Source: Streptomyces lincolnensis (GTDB lineage Bacteria > Actinomycetota > Actinomycetes > Streptomycetales > Streptomycetaceae). From it: a stretch of 64,000 bases of DNA. The DNA is taken from assembly GCF_001685355.1 (NCBI RefSeq), contig NZ_CP016438.1:5146001-5210000 (forward strand). The letters are read 5' to 3'. The translations under genes were made by a program, and so were the position numbers. The notes under the pieces were generated by a model, which was given only the letters and a program-made list of their open reading frames with translations, made no database searches and had not been told where the DNA came from. Positions 26,628 through 35,198 of the stretch are shown here, piece by piece (positions within the stretch are counted from its first letter, which is position 1; the number at the start of each line of letters is the position of its first letter).

Positions 26628-26996
26628 ATGACTGCGATGACCAGGATCAAGAAGCTGTCCGCGATGGGTGTGGGCGCGGTGGTACTCGCCGGGGGTGCCG
26701 TCCTCGGTTTCTCGGGTACGGCCGCGGCCGGTACCTGTGGGGACAACTTCAACCCGAAGGTCCCCGGCGCCAAGGCCCACTGGGAGATCAGCTGCAACGC
26801 CAGCAAGAACACGGTCACGATCGAGGGCTGGGTCGAGGACACCAAGTCGGACGGCAAGTGCGCCAAGGTGAGCGCCAACATCAACGGCACCACCAAGCGG
26901 AGTGCGGCCGCCTGCCCGAAGGGCGACCGCGAGGAGTTCAAGTGGACGGCCACCGGCAAGAAGATCGACGCCGAGCTGTACACCTACGACGCCTGA
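26628..26996 (+). CDS. Small secreted cysteine-containing protein, unknown function
   Basis: 122 aa. Signal peptide: RIKK, hydrophobic AMGVGAVVLAGGAVLGF, and SGTAAAG cleavage region near residue 33. The mature part of about 90 residues has four Cys (GTCGD, SCNAS, GKCAK, ACPKG), enough for two disulfides, and is predicted mostly beta. ATG 26628 was chosen; ATG 26637 is an alternative. It overlaps the convergent FHA-like gene by 13 bp at the 3' end. No family recognised. Confidence 0.75.
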   Translation: MTAMTRIKKLSAMGVGAVVLAGGAVLGFSGTAAAGTCGDNFNPKVPGAKAHWEISCNASKNTVTIEGWVEDTKSDGKCAKVSANINGTTKRSAAACPKGDREEFKWTATGKKIDAELYTYDA

Positions 26997-27772
26997 CGGC
27001 GCCGGTTCAGGAGGGCTAGATCGTCCTCCCGTACGAGATCGAAGCGGAGCGCGAGTGACACCAGTGACTCGCGCTTTCCGCTGTGCCGGGCCGATGTCAG
27101 ACAGAGCTTCTCGGCCAGGTAGTCGACGCTCCACTGCACCGCGGACTTGCTGACGGCGGGCCAGGCCGGACGCAGCCGCTCGATGATCTGCCGGGTGCTG
27201 GGCAGCCGTGCGAACGGCGCCTCGCGCAGCCGTGGTTCACAGAGCGAGGCCAGGACGAGGAAGTAGCGGCGGGTCCGGTCGAGCGGGAAGGCCTGGAGGG
27301 CCGGGGCCGCCGGGAGGGCGGGAGCCTGGTCCTGGCCCTCCCGGCCTTCCCGCCCGCCCTGGTAGTCGTGGCAGGTCGCCCAGACGTCGAAGTCGATCAG
27401 CTCCTGCCCGGTGGGCAGCACCACCCGTCCGAACTCGAACGGGATCGGCGCCTCCCTCCTCCCCGGCCCCACCTTGATGTGCTCGCCCGCGCCCTCCGGG
27501 TTCTCGACGAGGTAGGTCTGACACGGGCTCAGATTGGTCAGCGTCCAGTAGGCGCGATACGCGGTGATCAACCCCGCGGTGTGCTGGATCCCCTCGTGCC
27601 GGAGTGTCAACCCCCGCTCGTGGTCGCCCGCGGGAACGCGCCCGAAGGCCAGCTGCTCACCGGGCGCGAGCCGTATCTGGGCCGTGGCTGAGCGGCGGCC
27701 GCCGCTCGGGGCGTACGGACGACGGTGCCTCGGCACCACGATGACGCTGTGCGCGCCGTTGCTGCTGTACAT
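26984..27772 (-). CDS. FHA-like domain protein with C-terminal helical region
   Basis: 262 aa. Residues about 25-125 have FHA-like features: APGEQLAFGRVPAGDHERGLTLRHEGIQHTAG, quoted as GEQLAFGR and LTLRHEGIQ, with YWTLTNLS as the usual xNxS turn. A Gly/Arg and Gln/Pro linker follows, then a helical C-terminal region (about 170-258) resembling a winged helix or effector domain (QIIERLRPAWPAVSKSAVQW). In Streptomyces such proteins are often annotated as FHA or kinase-associated. A phosphothreonine-reading role is plausible, with the window's two Ser/Thr kinases as possible partners, but this is inference. Confidence 0.7.
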   Translation of the reverse strand: MYSSNGAHSVIVVPRHRRPYAPSGGRRSATAQIRLAPGEQLAFGRVPAGDHERGLTLRHEGIQHTAGLITAYRAYWTLTNLSPCQTYLVENPEGAGEHIKVGPGRREAPIPFEFGRVVLPTGQELIDFDVWATCHDYQGGREGREGQDQAPALPAAPALQAFPLDRTRRYFLVLASLCEPRLREAPFARLPSTRQIIERLRPAWPAVSKSAVQWSVDYLAEKLCLTSARHSGKRESLVSLALRFDLVREDDLALLNRRRQAS

Positions 27773-27883
27773 GGTCGGATATCCCCCGATGTGCCGTGAC
27801 GAATGAGTGGTCAGCTCATGTCATGCGCTGTCGGGGGCCAGCGTGCCGGGAGGATACGTCGATGGGTACCTGAAACCTTCCAG

Positions 27884-27908
27884 GGCGCGGTGCCGGGGGC
27901 ACCGCGCC
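27884..27908 (-). terminator. Terminator of the LURP-one/GlxA operon
   Basis: GGCGCGGTGCC and GGCACCGCGCC form a perfect 11-bp stem over GGG, 41 bp downstream of the leftward gene ending at 27949. The stem is symmetrical, but only the leftward operon ends here. Confidence 0.85.
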
Positions 27909-27948
27909 TCAGGTCGACTCACCGGCGTCAGGGCCTGTCCAGGAGGCG

Positions 27949-28443
27949 TCAGTCCTCCCGTTCCTTCTCCGCCAGGTGGATCACGCACACCGCCACCGCG
28001 ATCAGCAGCGCCGGATCCGTGTCCTCCCGGACCACGTCGACGCCGTAGGTCTCCCGCACCCGCAGCCAGCGGCGGGAGACGACGGCCAGCAGCTCACCGT
28101 CGTACTCGACGGCGAACTCGCGGTCGAGGACCTTGCCGCTGACGTCGAGCTCGGTGCTGCCGTCGGCGAGGGAGACCCGGTAGTGGTTGCGCAGCAGGGA
28201 CAGGCGCTTCCTCCTGATCGTCGCCAGCGGCTCGCCGTCCCGCTCGATGACCATCGTGTCGCGCAGGGCGAACATCTTCTGCCGGATGTCGATCAGGACC
28301 CGTCCCTGGCGGTCCTTGAGCTCGAAGGTGTCCCGCAGCCGCATCGCCTTGCCGTCGACGAGGAACACCTTCTCGCCCCGGTCGTCCTCGATCCAGTAGT
28401 CGTCACCGATGCCGAGGAGCCGGTCGCGTACGAGGAATCTCAT
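27949..28443 (-). CDS. LURP-one-related / scramblase-like family protein
   Basis: 164 aa cytoplasmic beta-barrel protein of the LOR/tubby-like class. It consists of repeated short strands of the type IEDDRGEKVFLVDGKA, ELKDRQGRVLIDI and IERDGEPLATIRRK, as in YxjI-type bacterial members. The family function in bacteria is unknown. The ATG at 28443 overlaps the stop of the GlxA-type regulator gene (28440), so the two are co-translated. This suggests the regulator gene and this protein act in the same response. Confidence 0.82.
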   Translation of the reverse strand: MRFLVRDRLLGIGDDYWIEDDRGEKVFLVDGKAMRLRDTFELKDRQGRVLIDIRQKMFALRDTMVIERDGEPLATIRRKRLSLLRNHYRVSLADGSTELDVSGKVLDREFAVEYDGELLAVVSRRWLRVRETYGVDVVREDTDPALLIAVAVCVIHLAEKERED

Positions 28444-29441
28444 ACCCTCACCGCTTCCCCGGCGGCCGGTCCGAAACGCCGCCGGTAGGCCGACGGGCTG
28501 AGTCCGGTCTCGCGGCGCACGCGCGCGCGGAGGTTCGCGGCCGTCCCCAGTCCGCTGCGGGCCGCCACCACGTCCAGCCGCTCCTCGCCGCGCTCGATCA
28601 GCCGGCACGCCAGCGCCACGCGCTCCCCCGTCAGCCAGGCCAGCGGAGTCGTCCCGAGCTGGACGCGGAAGCGCCGGTGGAGCGTGGCGGGGGAGACGGC
28701 CGCGCGGATCGCCAGGTCGCCCACCGTCAGCGGCTCCCCCAGCCGTTCCTGGGCCCACGCGAGCAGCGGGCCCAGGGACTCCTCCCGTACGTCGGGCAGC
28801 GGCCGTTCCACGAACTGGCGCTGCCCTCCGTCGCGGTGGGCGGCGAACACCAGCCGCCGTGACACGGCGTTGGCGATCTCCGCGCCGTGGTCCCGTCGTA
28901 CGACGTGCAGGCCGAGGTCGAGCGCGGCGGCGCTCCCGGCGGCGGTCAGGACGCCTCCCTCGTCGATGAAGAGCACGTCCGCCTCCAGCCGCACCTTCGG
29001 GTGCAGCTCGCGGAACAGACCGGCCCACATCCAGTGCGTGGTGGCCCGCAGGCCGTCCAGCAGCCCGGCCTCGGCCAGGGCGAAGCTGCCGGTGCACAGG
29101 CTCATCACACGGGCCCCGCGCGCGTGGGTGCGCCGGATGGCCTCCAGGACGTCCTCGTCGCGGGGGACGACGTTGTCGGGGCGGCCGGGGACGACGAGGG
29201 TGTCGGCGTCGTCCACCGCCTCCAGACCGGGCACACCGGACAGGGTGAAGAAGCCGTGGTTCATCCGCACCTCGGGCGTCGGCGTGCACAGCGCCACCTC
29301 GTACAGCGGCCCGGGCAGCCCGAGTTCGGGCCGCGGCAGCCCGAACAGCTCGGTGGCGACACCCACCTCGAAGGGGTTGGTGCCCTCGTCGACGATGACG
29401 GCGACCTTATGGGGGCGATGCTGAGAGGATCCTTGCGGCAT
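28440..29441 (-). CDS. GlxA-family transcriptional regulator (DJ-1/PfpI domain + AraC HTH)
   Basis: 333 aa. N-terminal DJ-1/PfpI-like amidotransferase-fold domain (about 12-190) with the Cys of VMSLCTGSFALAEAG, then an AraC-type double HTH (about 215-325: LTVGDLAIRAAVSPATLHRRFRVQLG quoted in parts). The family responds to small amino or amide metabolites. Divergent from the cupin gene with only 52 bp between start codons, so it may regulate both directions. Confidence 0.92.
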   Translation of the reverse strand: MPQGSSQHRPHKVAVIVDEGTNPFEVGVATELFGLPRPELGLPGPLYEVALCTPTPEVRMNHGFFTLSGVPGLEAVDDADTLVVPGRPDNVVPRDEDVLEAIRRTHARGARVMSLCTGSFALAEAGLLDGLRATTHWMWAGLFRELHPKVRLEADVLFIDEGGVLTAAGSAAALDLGLHVVRRDHGAEIANAVSRRLVFAAHRDGGQRQFVERPLPDVREESLGPLLAWAQERLGEPLTVGDLAIRAAVSPATLHRRFRVQLGTTPLAWLTGERVALACRLIERGEERLDVVAARSGLGTAANLRARVRRETGLSPSAYRRRFGPAAGEAVRV

Positions 29442-29493
29442 GTGCGATTTCTAGCACTCGTCCGGCCCGTACGGTGCCCCGCACGATGACCCC

Positions 29494-29880
29494 ATGAATC
29501 CGATCTCCCTCTCCGCCGCCCTCGCGTCCTTCAGCGAGCAGTGGAGCCCCCGCATCGTCACCACCGTCAACGACTACGACGTACGCGTCACGCATGTGGA
29601 GGGCGAGCACCTATGGCACGTCCACGACCATACTGACGAGTTCTTCCTGGTCCTGGAGGGGGAGCTGCGGATCTCCCTGCGCGAGCCCGCGGGGGAGCGC
29701 ACGGTCACCCTCCCCAAGGGCTCGGTCTTCACCGTCCCCCGGGGCGTCGAACACAAGCCGTACGCGCCCGTCCCGACCGACATCCTCCTGCTCGAACCGA
29801 CCGGTACCTCCACCGTGGGCGATCGCCACGACGAGGTACCGGCCCATGTGGAGGCCACGACGGGGCACACGCTGGCGTGA
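29494..29880 (+). CDS. Small cupin-domain protein
   Basis: 128 aa single-domain cupin. Cupin motif 1: HVHDHTDEFFLVLEGEL (His, His, Glu metal ligands). Motif 2: PRGVEHKPYAP (His). A metal-binding beta-barrel, enzyme or sensor; the activity cannot be assigned. Shares a 52-bp intergenic region with the divergent GlxA-type regulator, which is its most likely controller. Confidence 0.88.
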   Translation: MNPISLSAALASFSEQWSPRIVTTVNDYDVRVTHVEGEHLWHVHDHTDEFFLVLEGELRISLREPAGERTVTLPKGSVFTVPRGVEHKPYAPVPTDILLLEPTGTSTVGDRHDEVPAHVEATTGHTLA

Positions 29881-29923
29881 CCCATCGGGGCAGACGTCAC
29901 GCTCCCCAGACGTCTCAGGCGCG

Positions 29924-30178
29924 TCAGACGCCGTAGCCGTCGCTGTAGCCGTCCCTGCGCGTGGTGTGGCGCCGCTCCTCCTCGACCACCGGGGTGTTGG
30001 GCGGCATGACGACCCGCCTGCGGCGGGCGATGCTGCTGAATGTGCTCACGCCGATCAGTCCGACGACCATCAGGATGATGCCGACCAGGTCGAGATTGAC
30101 CCCCTGCATGTCCCAGTCGGTCGCGAACGTGAGGATGGCTCCCACGGCGATGAGAATGATGCATCCGCCGAGGCCCAT
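29924..30178 (-). CDS. DUF6458-type small membrane protein
   Basis: 84 aa. Two hydrophobic segments (MGLGGCIILIAVGAILTFA and LVGIILMVVGLIGVSTF) flank a short loop WDMQGVNLD; a charged cytoplasmic tail ends in HTTRRDGYSDGYGV. Matches the actinobacterial DUF6458 pattern. The ATG at 30178 was chosen because the family begins MGLGG; the open frame further upstream has no homology. Function unknown. Confidence 0.85.
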   Translation of the reverse strand: MGLGGCIILIAVGAILTFATDWDMQGVNLDLVGIILMVVGLIGVSTFSSIARRRRVVMPPNTPVVEEERRHTTRRDGYSDGYGV

Positions 30179-30276
30179 GAGTGTCGCCTCCTGTCCGGTC
30201 CGGTCGTTCCGGTCCGGAACTGCGGGTACCCCCGTTGTCAACCCCCATGCGGCGGAGGCCCGTTCCGGAACGGACG

Positions 30277-31581
30277 CTACCCCTCCAGGAAGGCCGTCAG
30301 CGCGTTCGCCAGCAGGTAGGGGTCCTTGTCGCCGCACAACTCCCGCACGCTGTGCATCGACAGGATCGCCACGCCGATGTCGACGGTCCGGATGCCGTGG
30401 CGGGCCGCGGTGATCGGGCCGATCGTGGTGCCGCACGGCATGGAGTTGTTGGACACGAACGACTGGAAGGGCACGCCCGCCTTCTCGCAGGCGGCGGCGA
30501 AGACCGCGCGGCCCGAACCGTCCGTCGCGTAGCGGTTGTTGACGTTGACCTTGAGGAGGGGGCCGCCGTTGACGCGCGGGTGGTGGGTGGGGTCGTGCCG
30601 CTCCGCGTAGTTGGGGTGCACGGCGTGGCCGGTGTCGGAGGAGAGGCAGACGGTGCCCGCGAAGGCCCGCGCCCGGTCCTCGTACGCCCCTCCGCGCGCG
30701 AACACCGAACGCTCCAGCACGTCGCCGAGGAGCGGCCCGTCCGCGCCGGTGTCCGACTGCGAGCCGTTCTCCTCGTGGTCGAAGGCGGCGATCACGGGAA
30801 TGAACGGCAGGTCCCCGGTCGCGGCGACGGCGGTCAGCGCGGCCGTGGCGGCGTGCACGGACAGCAGGTTGTCCATGCGCGGCCCGGCCACCAGCTCCTG
30901 GTCGCGGCCCAGGTAGGCGGGCGGCTCCACGGAGTGCGTCATCAGGTCCCAGCCGGTGACCTCGCCCGCGCCGATCCCGGCCTCCTCCTCCAGGAACGCG
31001 ATCAGATCGCCCTCGCGGACGTTGTCGCCGAGTCCCCAGATGGGCTGGAGATGGCGCTGCTTGTCGAGCTTGAGGCCCTCCGTGGACACCGCGCGGTCCA
31101 GGTGGATGGCGAGCTGCGGCACCCGCAGCAGCGGCCGGTCCACGTTCACCAGGCGCGTCGAGCCGTCCCGCAGGGTCAGCCGGCCCGCCAGCCCCAGGTC
31201 GCGGTCGAGCCAGGAGTTCATCAGCGGCCCGCCGTAGATCTCCACGGCCACCTGGCGCCAGCCGTGCGCCCCGGCGTCGGGCATCGGCTTGACCCGCAGG
31301 TTGGGCGAGTCGGTGTGGGCGCCCACGATCCGGTACGGGGTGTGCGGCGCGGCACCCTCGGGGACGTACCAGGCCACGATCGCACCGCCGCGCAGCACGT
31401 ACTTCCCGCCGGCCGAGCCCTCCCACGCGTCCGTCTCCGAGACCTGGCGGAAACCGGCCTTCTCCAGCCGCTCGGCGGCGCTGGCCACCGCGTGGTACGG
31501 CGACGGACTGGCCGTCAGGAACGTCATGAGGTCGTCGGTGTGGCCGCGGTCGAAGCGGGAGGGTGCGCTCATGGGGTTCAC
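30277..31581 (-). CDS. M18-family aspartyl aminopeptidase
   Basis: 434 aa cytoplasmic metallo-aminopeptidase that removes acidic N-terminal residues from peptides. Zinc-ligand regions are present: VGAHTDSPNLRVKP (His-Thr-Asp), AFDHEENGSQSDTGADGP (Asp, Glu-Glu) and the late His in STMHSVRELCG, here SMHSVREL. Full family length. Likely monocistronic, with a hairpin just upstream that ends the preceding leftward gene. Confidence 0.93.
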   Translation of the reverse strand: MNPMSAPSRFDRGHTDDLMTFLTASPSPYHAVASAAERLEKAGFRQVSETDAWEGSAGGKYVLRGGAIVAWYVPEGAAPHTPYRIVGAHTDSPNLRVKPMPDAGAHGWRQVAVEIYGGPLMNSWLDRDLGLAGRLTLRDGSTRLVNVDRPLLRVPQLAIHLDRAVSTEGLKLDKQRHLQPIWGLGDNVREGDLIAFLEEEAGIGAGEVTGWDLMTHSVEPPAYLGRDQELVAGPRMDNLLSVHAATAALTAVAATGDLPFIPVIAAFDHEENGSQSDTGADGPLLGDVLERSVFARGGAYEDRARAFAGTVCLSSDTGHAVHPNYAERHDPTHHPRVNGGPLLKVNVNNRYATDGSGRAVFAAACEKAGVPFQSFVSNNSMPCGTTIGPITAARHGIRTVDIGVAILSMHSVRELCGDKDPYLLANALTAFLEG

Positions 31582-31596
31582 CTTAACGACGTAAGA

Positions 31597-31627
31597 AGGC
31601 CCGCTCCCGGCGATGGGGAGCGGGCCT
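31597..31627 (-). terminator. Terminator of the acyl-CoA dehydrogenase gene
   Basis: AGGCCCGCTCCC pairs perfectly with GGGAGCGGGCCT (12 bp) over a 7-nt loop. It lies between the end of the acyl-CoA dehydrogenase gene (31661) and the aminopeptidase start (31581), both leftward. Confidence 0.88.
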
Positions 31628-31660
31628 CGGGCAAGCGATGTGCGGCTGTACGGGTGTGTC

Positions 31661-33502
31661 CTAGAACGCGGCCTCGTCCAGCTCCATCAGGTCCAGCTCG
31701 ACGCCCTCGGCGATCTTGCGGGCCAGCGTCACGCCGGGCAGGACGTCGGCCGCGAAGAACTTCGCCGCCGCGATCTTGCCGGTGTAGAAGGCCACGTCCT
31801 TGGCCGAAACGGCCTTGGTGGAGGCGGCCTCCAGCTTCTCGGCGGCGACCGCGGCGCCCCTGAGCAGCAGGTAGCCGACGACGACGTCACCGGAGGCCAT
31901 CAGCAGGCGGGTGGTGTTCAGGCCCACCTTGTAGATGTTCTTGACGTCCTGCTCGGTGGCCGCGAGGTCGGTCAGCATCAGGCCGACGATGGCCTCCAGC
32001 TCGACGGCCGCCTTGGCCAGGTGCTCGCGGGCCCCGGCCAGCTCGTCGCCGCCGGTGCCGAGCGCCAGGAACTTCTTGATGTCCTCGGCGAGGGAGTTCA
32101 GCGCCGCGCCCTGGTTGCGGACGATCTTCCGGAAGAAGAAGTCCTGGCCCTGGATCGCGGTGGTGCCCTCGTACAGGGTGTCGATCTTGGCGTCGCGGAT
32201 GTACTGCTCGATCGGGTACTCCTGGAGGAACCCGGAGCCGCCGAAGGTCTGGAGCGACTGGGCGAGCTGCTCGTAGCCCTTCTCGGAGCCGTAGCCCTTG
32301 ACGATCGGCAGCAGCAGGTCGTTCAGCGCCTCCAGGGCGGAGAAGTCCTCGCCCGCCGCCTCCTTGACCTGGATCTCGTCCTGGACGGCGGCCGTGTGGA
32401 GGACGAGGGCGCGCATGCCCTCCGCGTACGCCTTCTGCGTCATCAGCGAACGGCGTACGTCGGGGTGGTGGGTGATGGTGACCTTCGGCGCGGTCTTGTC
32501 CATGAAGTTCGCCAGGTCGGGACCCTGGACGCGCTCCTTGGCGTACTCCAGCGCGTTCAGGTAGCCCGTCGACAGCGTGGAGATCGCCTTCGTGCCGACC
32601 ATCATGCGGGCGAACTCGATGATGCGGAACATCTGGCGGATGCCGTCGTGCTTGTCGCCGATCAGCCAGCCCTTGGCGGGGTGCCGGTCGCCGAAGGTCA
32701 TCTCGCAGGTGTTGGAGGCCTTCAGGCCCATCTTGTGCTCGACGTTGGTGGCGTAGACGCCGTTGCGCTCGCCCAGCTCGCCGGTCTCGAAGTCGAAGAG
32801 GTACTTCGGGACGAGGAAGAGGGACAGGCCCTTGGTGCCGGGGCCGTGGCCCTCGGGACGCGCGAGGACGTAGTGGAGGATGTTCTCCTCCATGTCGTGC
32901 TCACCGGAGGTGATGAACCGCTTCACGCCCTCGATGTGCCAGGAGCCGTCCTCCTGCTGGACCGCCTTGGTGCGGCCGGCGCCGACGTCGGAACCCGCGT
33001 CGGGCTCGGTGAGGACCATCGTGGAGCCCCACTGCTTCTCCACGGCGACCTTGGCGATGTGCTTCTGGACCTCGTTGCCCTCCTCGAAGAGGATGCCGGC
33101 GAACGCGGGGCCCGAGGAGTACATCCAGACGGCCGGGTTGGCGCCCAGGATCAGCTCGGCGAAGGCCCAGATCAGGGAGCGGGGCGAGGTGGTGCCGCCG
33201 ATCTCCTCGGGCAGGCCGAGCCGCCAGTACTCGGAGTCCATGAAGGCCTTGTAGCTCTTCTTGAAGGACGCCGGTACGGGCGCGGTGTTCGTCTCGGGGT
33301 CGAAGACCGGCGGGGTGCGGTCGCCGTCCGTGAAGGACTCCGCCAGTTCGTTCTCCGCGAGACGCGTCAGCTCCTCAAGGATGCTCTTCGCGGTCTCGAC
33401 GTCCATCTCCTCGAACGGACCGGTGCCGTACAGCTTGTCGCGTCCGAGCACCTCGAAGAGATTGAACTCGATGTCGCGGAGATTCGACTTGTAGTGCCCC
33501 AT
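31661..33502 (-). CDS. Acyl-CoA dehydrogenase, long form (FadE-type)
   Basis: 613 aa FAD-dependent acyl-CoA dehydrogenase of beta-oxidation, cytoplasmic. A family N-terminal helix block ([18 protein letters not shown]), ACAD N/M/C domains with [17 protein letters not shown] [10 protein letters not shown] and [16 protein letters not shown] of the C-terminal flavin region, plus an extra roughly 150-residue C-terminal domain as in the 600-residue FadE5-like group. Glu of [11 protein letters not shown] is the usual base position for this group. The ATG at 33502 follows GGAG; an in-frame upstream ATG is rejected for lack of homology. Confidence 0.94.
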   Translation of the reverse strand: MGHYKSNLRDIEFNLFEVLGRDKLYGTGPFEEMDVETAKSILEELTRLAENELAESFTDGDRTPPVFDPETNTAPVPASFKKSYKAFMDSEYWRLGLPEEIGGTTSPRSLIWAFAELILGANPAVWMYSSGPAFAGILFEEGNEVQKHIAKVAVEKQWGSTMVLTEPDAGSDVGAGRTKAVQQEDGSWHIEGVKRFITSGEHDMEENILHYVLARPEGHGPGTKGLSLFLVPKYLFDFETGELGERNGVYATNVEHKMGLKASNTCEMTFGDRHPAKGWLIGDKHDGIRQMFRIIEFARMMVGTKAISTLSTGYLNALEYAKERVQGPDLANFMDKTAPKVTITHHPDVRRSLMTQKAYAEGMRALVLHTAAVQDEIQVKEAAGEDFSALEALNDLLLPIVKGYGSEKGYEQLAQSLQTFGGSGFLQEYPIEQYIRDAKIDTLYEGTTAIQGQDFFFRKIVRNQGAALNSLAEDIKKFLALGTGGDELAGAREHLAKAAVELEAIVGLMLTDLAATEQDVKNIYKVGLNTTRLLMASGDVVVGYLLLRGAAVAAEKLEAASTKAVSAKDVAFYTGKIAAAKFFAADVLPGVTLARKIAEGVELDLMELDEAAF

Positions 33503-33633
33503 GGAAACGGCTCCGTAAGAAAGGGATCGGCGAGGCACTCGTTCCTCGCGCTGGTTCACGTACCAACAAGTAGCTACGATGATGCTACCCGTCGGTAATA
33601 AGTCGCAACCCCGATCCACTCATCTGTGACAGG

Positions 33634-33663
33634 TCACACCGGAACGGTTCACACCGGCACGGT
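33634..33663. repeat. Two 15-bp tandem repeats across the dioxygenase stop codon
   Basis: TCACACCGGAACGGT (33634-33648) and TCACACCGGCACGGT (33649-33663) differ at one base. The first three bases of the second unit are the reverse complement of the stop codon of the leftward dioxygenase gene. Confidence 0.8.
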
Positions 33664-34497
33664 CAGGCTCGCGGTGTACCCCCGCCCGGTGCTCCCCGTG
33701 ACCGTCGCGAGCTGCTGGTCGTGGCCGTCGCGGAAGACCATGTCCGACTCCAGGGACAGCTCGCCAAGGTTGCGCACGCTCTCGCCGTAGCCGTCGGTGG
33801 CGTACACCGTCTCGCTCACGTCCTGCGGCAGCGCGAGCTGCGAGGTGTTCGTGATGGACCGGGCCGCCGTGGCGTCGGCCAGACTGCCGAAGACCTCGAA
33901 GTGGACGTGCGGCCAGCGGCCCGGGTAGCAGCCCGGGAAGATGCTCTTGAACGTGACCCGCCCCTGGTCGTCCGCCTCCTGGACGCCGCGCAGATAGTTC
34001 TCGTCCGTCACGCCGTCGTTGTACAGGGAGTACCTGCCCTCCCGGTCGCACTGCCAGATGTAGACGGCGGCGCCCTTCTTGGGGGTGCCGCAGCCGGAGG
34101 CGGCGTCCACCACCGTGAGCGTGATCGTCAGCGGCACGCCCTCGGCGGTGCCGCCCGCGGAGTCGCCGAAGCTCCTGGTGACGTCGCTGCGCACGACACC
34201 GCTCTCCTTGAGGACGTTCACGCCGTTGGAACCGTCGCCGGGGAAGGGGCCCTCGGTCTCCTCCGGGATTGGCGCGCACTCGACGGAGGCGTCGGTGGCC
34301 GGCGAGGAGGCGTCACCCGGGGACGCCTGGGAGGAGGGCGCCGAAGCGGCCGTCCCGTCCTCCGACGAGCAGCCCACCAGCGGAACCAGGCTCGCCCCCG
34401 CCATCAGCCGGATCATCCGGCGGCGGGCCAGGACGGGAAGGTCGTAGGAGAGTCCCCTGTCGTGCTCGTGGACCTCATCGCCGTGGTGTCCGTGCAT
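33649..34497 (-). CDS. Exported intradiol ring-cleavage dioxygenase (lipoprotein)
   Basis: 282 aa non-haem Fe(III) dioxygenase-fold protein. Twin-arginine region ARRRMIRLMAG followed by a lipobox-like VPLVGC (Cys43), so it is likely an exported lipoprotein. A Ser/Ala linker and the dioxygenase domain follow: Tyr156 or Tyr159 (RYSLYNDG), then CYPGRWPHVHFEV with Tyr191, His197 and His199 as iron ligands. The catechol substrate is unknown; such exported forms are common in Streptomyces and differ from cytosolic catechol or protocatechuate dioxygenases. The upstream dyad at 34549 may control it. A second exported member lies at 44743. Confidence 0.9.
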   Translation of the reverse strand: MHGHHGDEVHEHDRGLSYDLPVLARRRMIRLMAGASLVPLVGCSSEDGTAASAPSSQASPGDASSPATDASVECAPIPEETEGPFPGDGSNGVNVLKESGVVRSDVTRSFGDSAGGTAEGVPLTITLTVVDAASGCGTPKKGAAVYIWQCDREGRYSLYNDGVTDENYLRGVQEADDQGRVTFKSIFPGCYPGRWPHVHFEVFGSLADATAARSITNTSQLALPQDVSETVYATDGYGESVRNLGELSLESDMVFRDGHDQQLATVTGSTGRGYTASLTVPV

Positions 34498-34548
34498 GGC
34501 TGTCCCCTTGCCCGTCCGGTGCCGTTCCGGTGCGCTCGGTTCCGGTGC

Positions 34549-34563
34549 TGTTGTCTGACAACA
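34549..34563. promoter_or_regulatory. Candidate operator upstream of the dioxygenase
   Basis: TGTTGTCTGACAACA, 7-bp arms around one T, 52 bp before the dioxygenase start. The shape resembles FadR-type GntR operators (GT...AC dyads), so a GntR regulator is a reasonable guess. It could also control the rightward SseB gene. Confidence 0.5.
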
Positions 34564-34691
34564 CAGACGTTATGAGCGGGGACGGCTAGAACACCAGGCC
34601 AGGGGCTGTCAAGTCACTGTCGATCCCCTGTCGGTTTGCCCGCCCACCCCGTAGCGGCCCGCCCCCCGGCCGTGGTCGGTACGCTTGCGGC

Positions 34692-35162
34692 ATGTACGGC
34701 TACGACCAGAACGTCGGCGCACAGCAGCAGTACGCCCCGCCGCAGCAGCCCATGTCCGGCGGCAACGGCTACGGCCAGCAGGCGCCGCTCTACCCCGAGC
34801 CGTCCCCGCCCTCGCTCGCGGACGCCGTGCGCGCCTTCACCACCGGGCAGATCACCGCCGAGGACTTCCAGCAGATCTTCGCGACCTCGAAGGTCTACTG
34901 CCCGCGCGGCGACAACCCCGGCTTCCTCGCCCTGCACAACACCCAGCAGCCGGTGATCCCCATGTTCACCTCGCTCAAGGAGCTGCGCCGGTACGCGGGC
35001 AAGGAGTCCAAGTACTTCGTCATCACCGGCGCCGAGGTCATCGACCTGCTCCCCACCGGCTACGGCTTCGTCCTCGACATGGAGGGCGAGCACCGCATGG
35101 TCTTCGACGCGAAGGCCGTGGAGCAGATGGTCGAGTTCGCGATGCGGCGGATGTACGGCTGA
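34692..35162 (+). CDS. SseB-family protein
   Basis: 156 aa. A Gln/Pro/Tyr-rich N-terminus (about 35 residues) precedes one SseB-type N domain: LGDAVRAF-like LADAVRAFTTGQITAEDF, then CPRGDNPGFLALHNTQQPVIPMFTSLKEL quoted in parts, and LLPTGYGFVLDME. The SseB fold occurs in type VII/ESX-associated and enterobacterial proteins, but its biochemical function is not known. Monocistronic; the adjacent dioxygenase and TetR gene look unrelated. Confidence 0.85.
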   Translation: MYGYDQNVGAQQQYAPPQQPMSGGNGYGQQAPLYPEPSPPSLADAVRAFTTGQITAEDFQQIFATSKVYCPRGDNPGFLALHNTQQPVIPMFTSLKELRRYAGKESKYFVITGAEVIDLLPTGYGFVLDMEGEHRMVFDAKAVEQMVEFAMRRMYG

Positions 35163-35198
35163 GCCGGCACCGGCACCGGCCGCGCTCGCGGCCGTATG

